From contig SFEK01000106.1 of assembly GCA_004557285.1 (NCBI GenBank), forward strand, positions 1 through 7,326: a stretch of DNA of 7,326 bases, written 5' to 3'. A program made the position numbers and the translations under genes. The notes under the pieces are model-generated. The model saw only the letters and a list, made by a program, of their open reading frames with translations. It did no database searches and was not told the origin of the DNA. Origin of the DNA: Bacteroidales bacterium (GTDB lineage Bacteria > Bacteroidota > Bacteroidia > Bacteroidales > Bacteroidaceae). The number at the start of each line of letters is the position of its first letter. Position 1 is the first letter of the stretch. Below, one piece after another: positions 6,046-7,326 of this stretch.

Positions 6046-7326
6046 TTAAAATGTTACGTTAAGACCGAATGTCATGTTCACTGGTATTGGATAGCCGAAG
6101 TTTGCGTTCTCAGGATCTACTCCTGTGAAGCTGTTGCTCTTGATGGTCAGCAGATTCTGCGCAGAGAGATAGAAGCGCAGGCGTTCCATATAGAGTTTGT
6201 TGGCAATAGCCTTGGGCACGTTGTATCCAATCTGTATGTTGCGCAGCTTGAGGAACGAGCCGTTCTCAACATAATAACTTGACACGCGGGTCTCGTTGTT
6301 GTTGTTGTAAGTTGAAAGTGCGGGGATATTTGAGTCGGGGTTAGTAGGCGACCATGCGTCGAGCAGACGCTGTCCCTTGTTGAGGTTTGCAACATTGACA
6401 CCTGCCCACAGGTCGGTTTCCTTTTTCAGGTCGGAGATGACATCAACTCCCTGCACTCCCTGCCAGAACATTGTCAAGTCCCAGTTCTTATATTGCAGAT
6501 AGATATTGAAACCATAACTGAAGTCTGGCACTGGAGAGTAAATCCAATCCTGGTCGGCCTCTGTTATCATTCCGTCGCCGTTGAGGTCCTTAAAGCGCAT
6601 TCTGCCCACTCCGGCACCAGGTTGAGTGGCATGGTTATCCACCTCTTCTTGACTCTTGAAGATGCCGTCGAAGACATATCCCACCTGTGCTCCCATCGGG
6701 TGTCCTATGACACTCTTCACACCGTTGCCTCCAAAGTCTCCGTTGGCAGCCACGGTCTCGGGCAGTTTGGTTATCTCATTGCGATAGGTTCCGAGGTTGG
6801 CGGTTATGTCGTAACTGAAATCACCTATGCTGTTGCGGTAGCCAAGGTTTAGCTCTACTCCGTTATTCTTCATCTCACCTGCATTAATCCACATTGAACA
6901 ACCCTCGCCCATTGCAGCTATTCCTGCCATATAGAGAAGTATGTCCTTAGTGTTCTTGTGATAGTAGTCGAAGCTACCGTAAAGGGAGTTGTTGAAGAAC
7001 GAGAAATCTACACCGATGTTGGTCTGTGTTGTAGTTTCCCACTTAATGTCGTCGTTGCCAATCTGTACTCGCTTGAAGCCCGACTGCAGTATTTGTCCTC
7101 CATTGGTGCCTGCGATGTCGTAGGATGTACCAAAGCTATTGCCACCGAAGTTTGAGTCACCATATACTGCTTGGTAGAGCGTATAACGGGCAGTGTTGGA
7201 TATTTCCTGGTTACCGGTCTGACCCCATGAAGCACGGAGTTTAAGGTCGTAGAGCCATGAACTTGTATCCTTCATGAAATTCTCTTGTGTCACACGCCAT
7301 CCCAGACTGACTGAAGGGAATGTACC
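6046..7326 (-). CDS. susC: SusC-family TonB-dependent outer-membrane transporter, C-terminal part (BT1763-like)
   Basis: The reading frame is open from base 7326 down to the TAA at 6046-6048, giving the last 426 residues of a TonB-dependent transporter that imports glycan fragments through the outer membrane. A GTG at 7291-7293 is not the start: the frame continues upstream with SusC-typical sequence (FPSVSLGWRV) and then SWLYDLKLRASWGQTGNQ, which belongs to the beta-barrel. Other SusC hallmarks are the loop RFKDLNGDGMITEADQD, the strand SPVPDFSYGFNIYLQYKNWD, the segment SFLKLRNIQIGYNVP, the late LSAQNLLTIK, and a terminal NVTF whose last aromatic residue is the usual recognition signal for outer-membrane barrel insertion. 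The missing N-terminal part should hold the signal peptide, carboxypeptidase-like domain, TonB box and plug. Full SusC proteins are about 1000 residues, so more than half lies outside. It is the first gene visible in the operon, 7 bases ahead of susD. Confidence 0.96.
   Translation of the reverse strand, partial: GTFPSVSLGWRVTQENFMKDTSSWLYDLKLRASWGQTGNQEISNTARYTLYQAVYGDSNFGGNSFGTSYDIAGTNGGQILQSGFKRVQIGNDDIKWETTTQTNIGVDFSFFNNSLYGSFDYYHKNTKDILLYMAGIAAMGEGCSMWINAGEMKNNGVELNLGYRNSIGDFSYDITANLGTYRNEITKLPETVAANGDFGGNGVKSVIGHPMGAQVGYVFDGIFKSQEEVDNHATQPGAGVGRMRFKDLNGDGMITEADQDWIYSPVPDFSYGFNIYLQYKNWDLTMFWQGVQGVDVISDLKKETDLWAGVNVANLNKGQRLLDAWSPTNPDSNIPALSTYNNNNETRVSSYYVENGSFLKLRNIQIGYNVPKAIANKLYMERLRFYLSAQNLLTIKSNSFTGVDPENANFGYPIPVNMTFGLNVTF

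Larger units (their letters stand above)
1..7326 (-). other. Fructan (probably levan) polysaccharide utilisation locus, interior of one operon
   Basis: Five same-strand genes follow each other with gaps of 7, 17, 21 and 6 bases. The order is SusC, SusD, DUF4960 surface protein, GH32 lipoprotein, GH32 secreted enzyme. All gaps are AT-rich, lack a recognisable Shine-Dalgarno sequence, and are too short for a promoter or terminator, so co-transcription is likely. As I remember it, this order matches BT1763-BT1759 of B. thetaiotaomicron. The expected regulator (a hybrid two-component system sensing fructose), the fructokinase and the inner-membrane sugar transporter are not in the window. Confidence 0.82.

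Noticed and set aside
6295..6306. GTT trinucleotide run, four units
   Set aside because: It encodes four asparagines in a probable SusC loop. Changes of whole units would stay in frame and it is short, so phase variation is unlikely.
7291..7293. GTG as a possible start of a 415-residue protein
   Set aside because: The frame stays open to the window edge and the upstream residues (FPSVSLGWR) are typical SusC barrel sequence, so this is an internal valine.
1..7326. Search for tRNA, rRNA, CRISPR, insertion sequences, terminators and promoters
   Set aside because: Nothing supported. The longest gap between genes is 21 bases and all five reading frames are intact.

Overview
The window is the interior of a Bacteroidales polysaccharide utilisation locus (PUL), with every gene on the minus strand. 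The organism is a Bacteroidota member, probably Bacteroides, Prevotella or a relative. Three things support this: a SusC/SusD pair, lipoproteins with acidic residues straight after the lipobox cysteine (the Bacteroidota surface-export signature), and AT-rich gaps before start codons with no clear Shine-Dalgarno sequence. I cannot name the species.

In transcription order (high to low coordinates) the layout is: the C-terminal 426 residues of a SusC-type TonB-dependent transporter (6046-7326, 5' end outside the window); a complete SusD-type lipoprotein (4305-6038); a complete DUF4960 surface lipoprotein in the glycan-binding-protein position (2881-4287); a complete GH32 lipoprotein resembling endo-levanases (1297-2859); and the first 430 residues of a second GH32 enzyme with an N-terminal DUF4980-type module (1-1290, 3' end outside the window). 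The gaps are 7, 17, 21 and 6 bases, so this looks like one operon. No intergenic stretch is long enough to hold a promoter, terminator or RNA gene.

The order SusC, SusD, DUF4960 protein, GH32 lipoprotein, second GH32 is, as I remember it, that of the levan locus of Bacteroides thetaiotaomicron (BT1763 to BT1759). The likely working model is that the surface GH32 cuts beta-2,6-fructan into oligosaccharides, the DUF4960 protein and SusD capture them, SusC imports them, and the second GH32 releases fructose in the periplasm. The fructan family is well supported by both GH32 active sites. The choice of levan over inulin is inferred from gene order and resemblance.

I did not find a previously undescribed system. 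The least understood part is the DUF4960 protein, with its duplicated Ig-like N-terminal half and a C-terminal half that may have an amidotransferase/ThuA-like fold.
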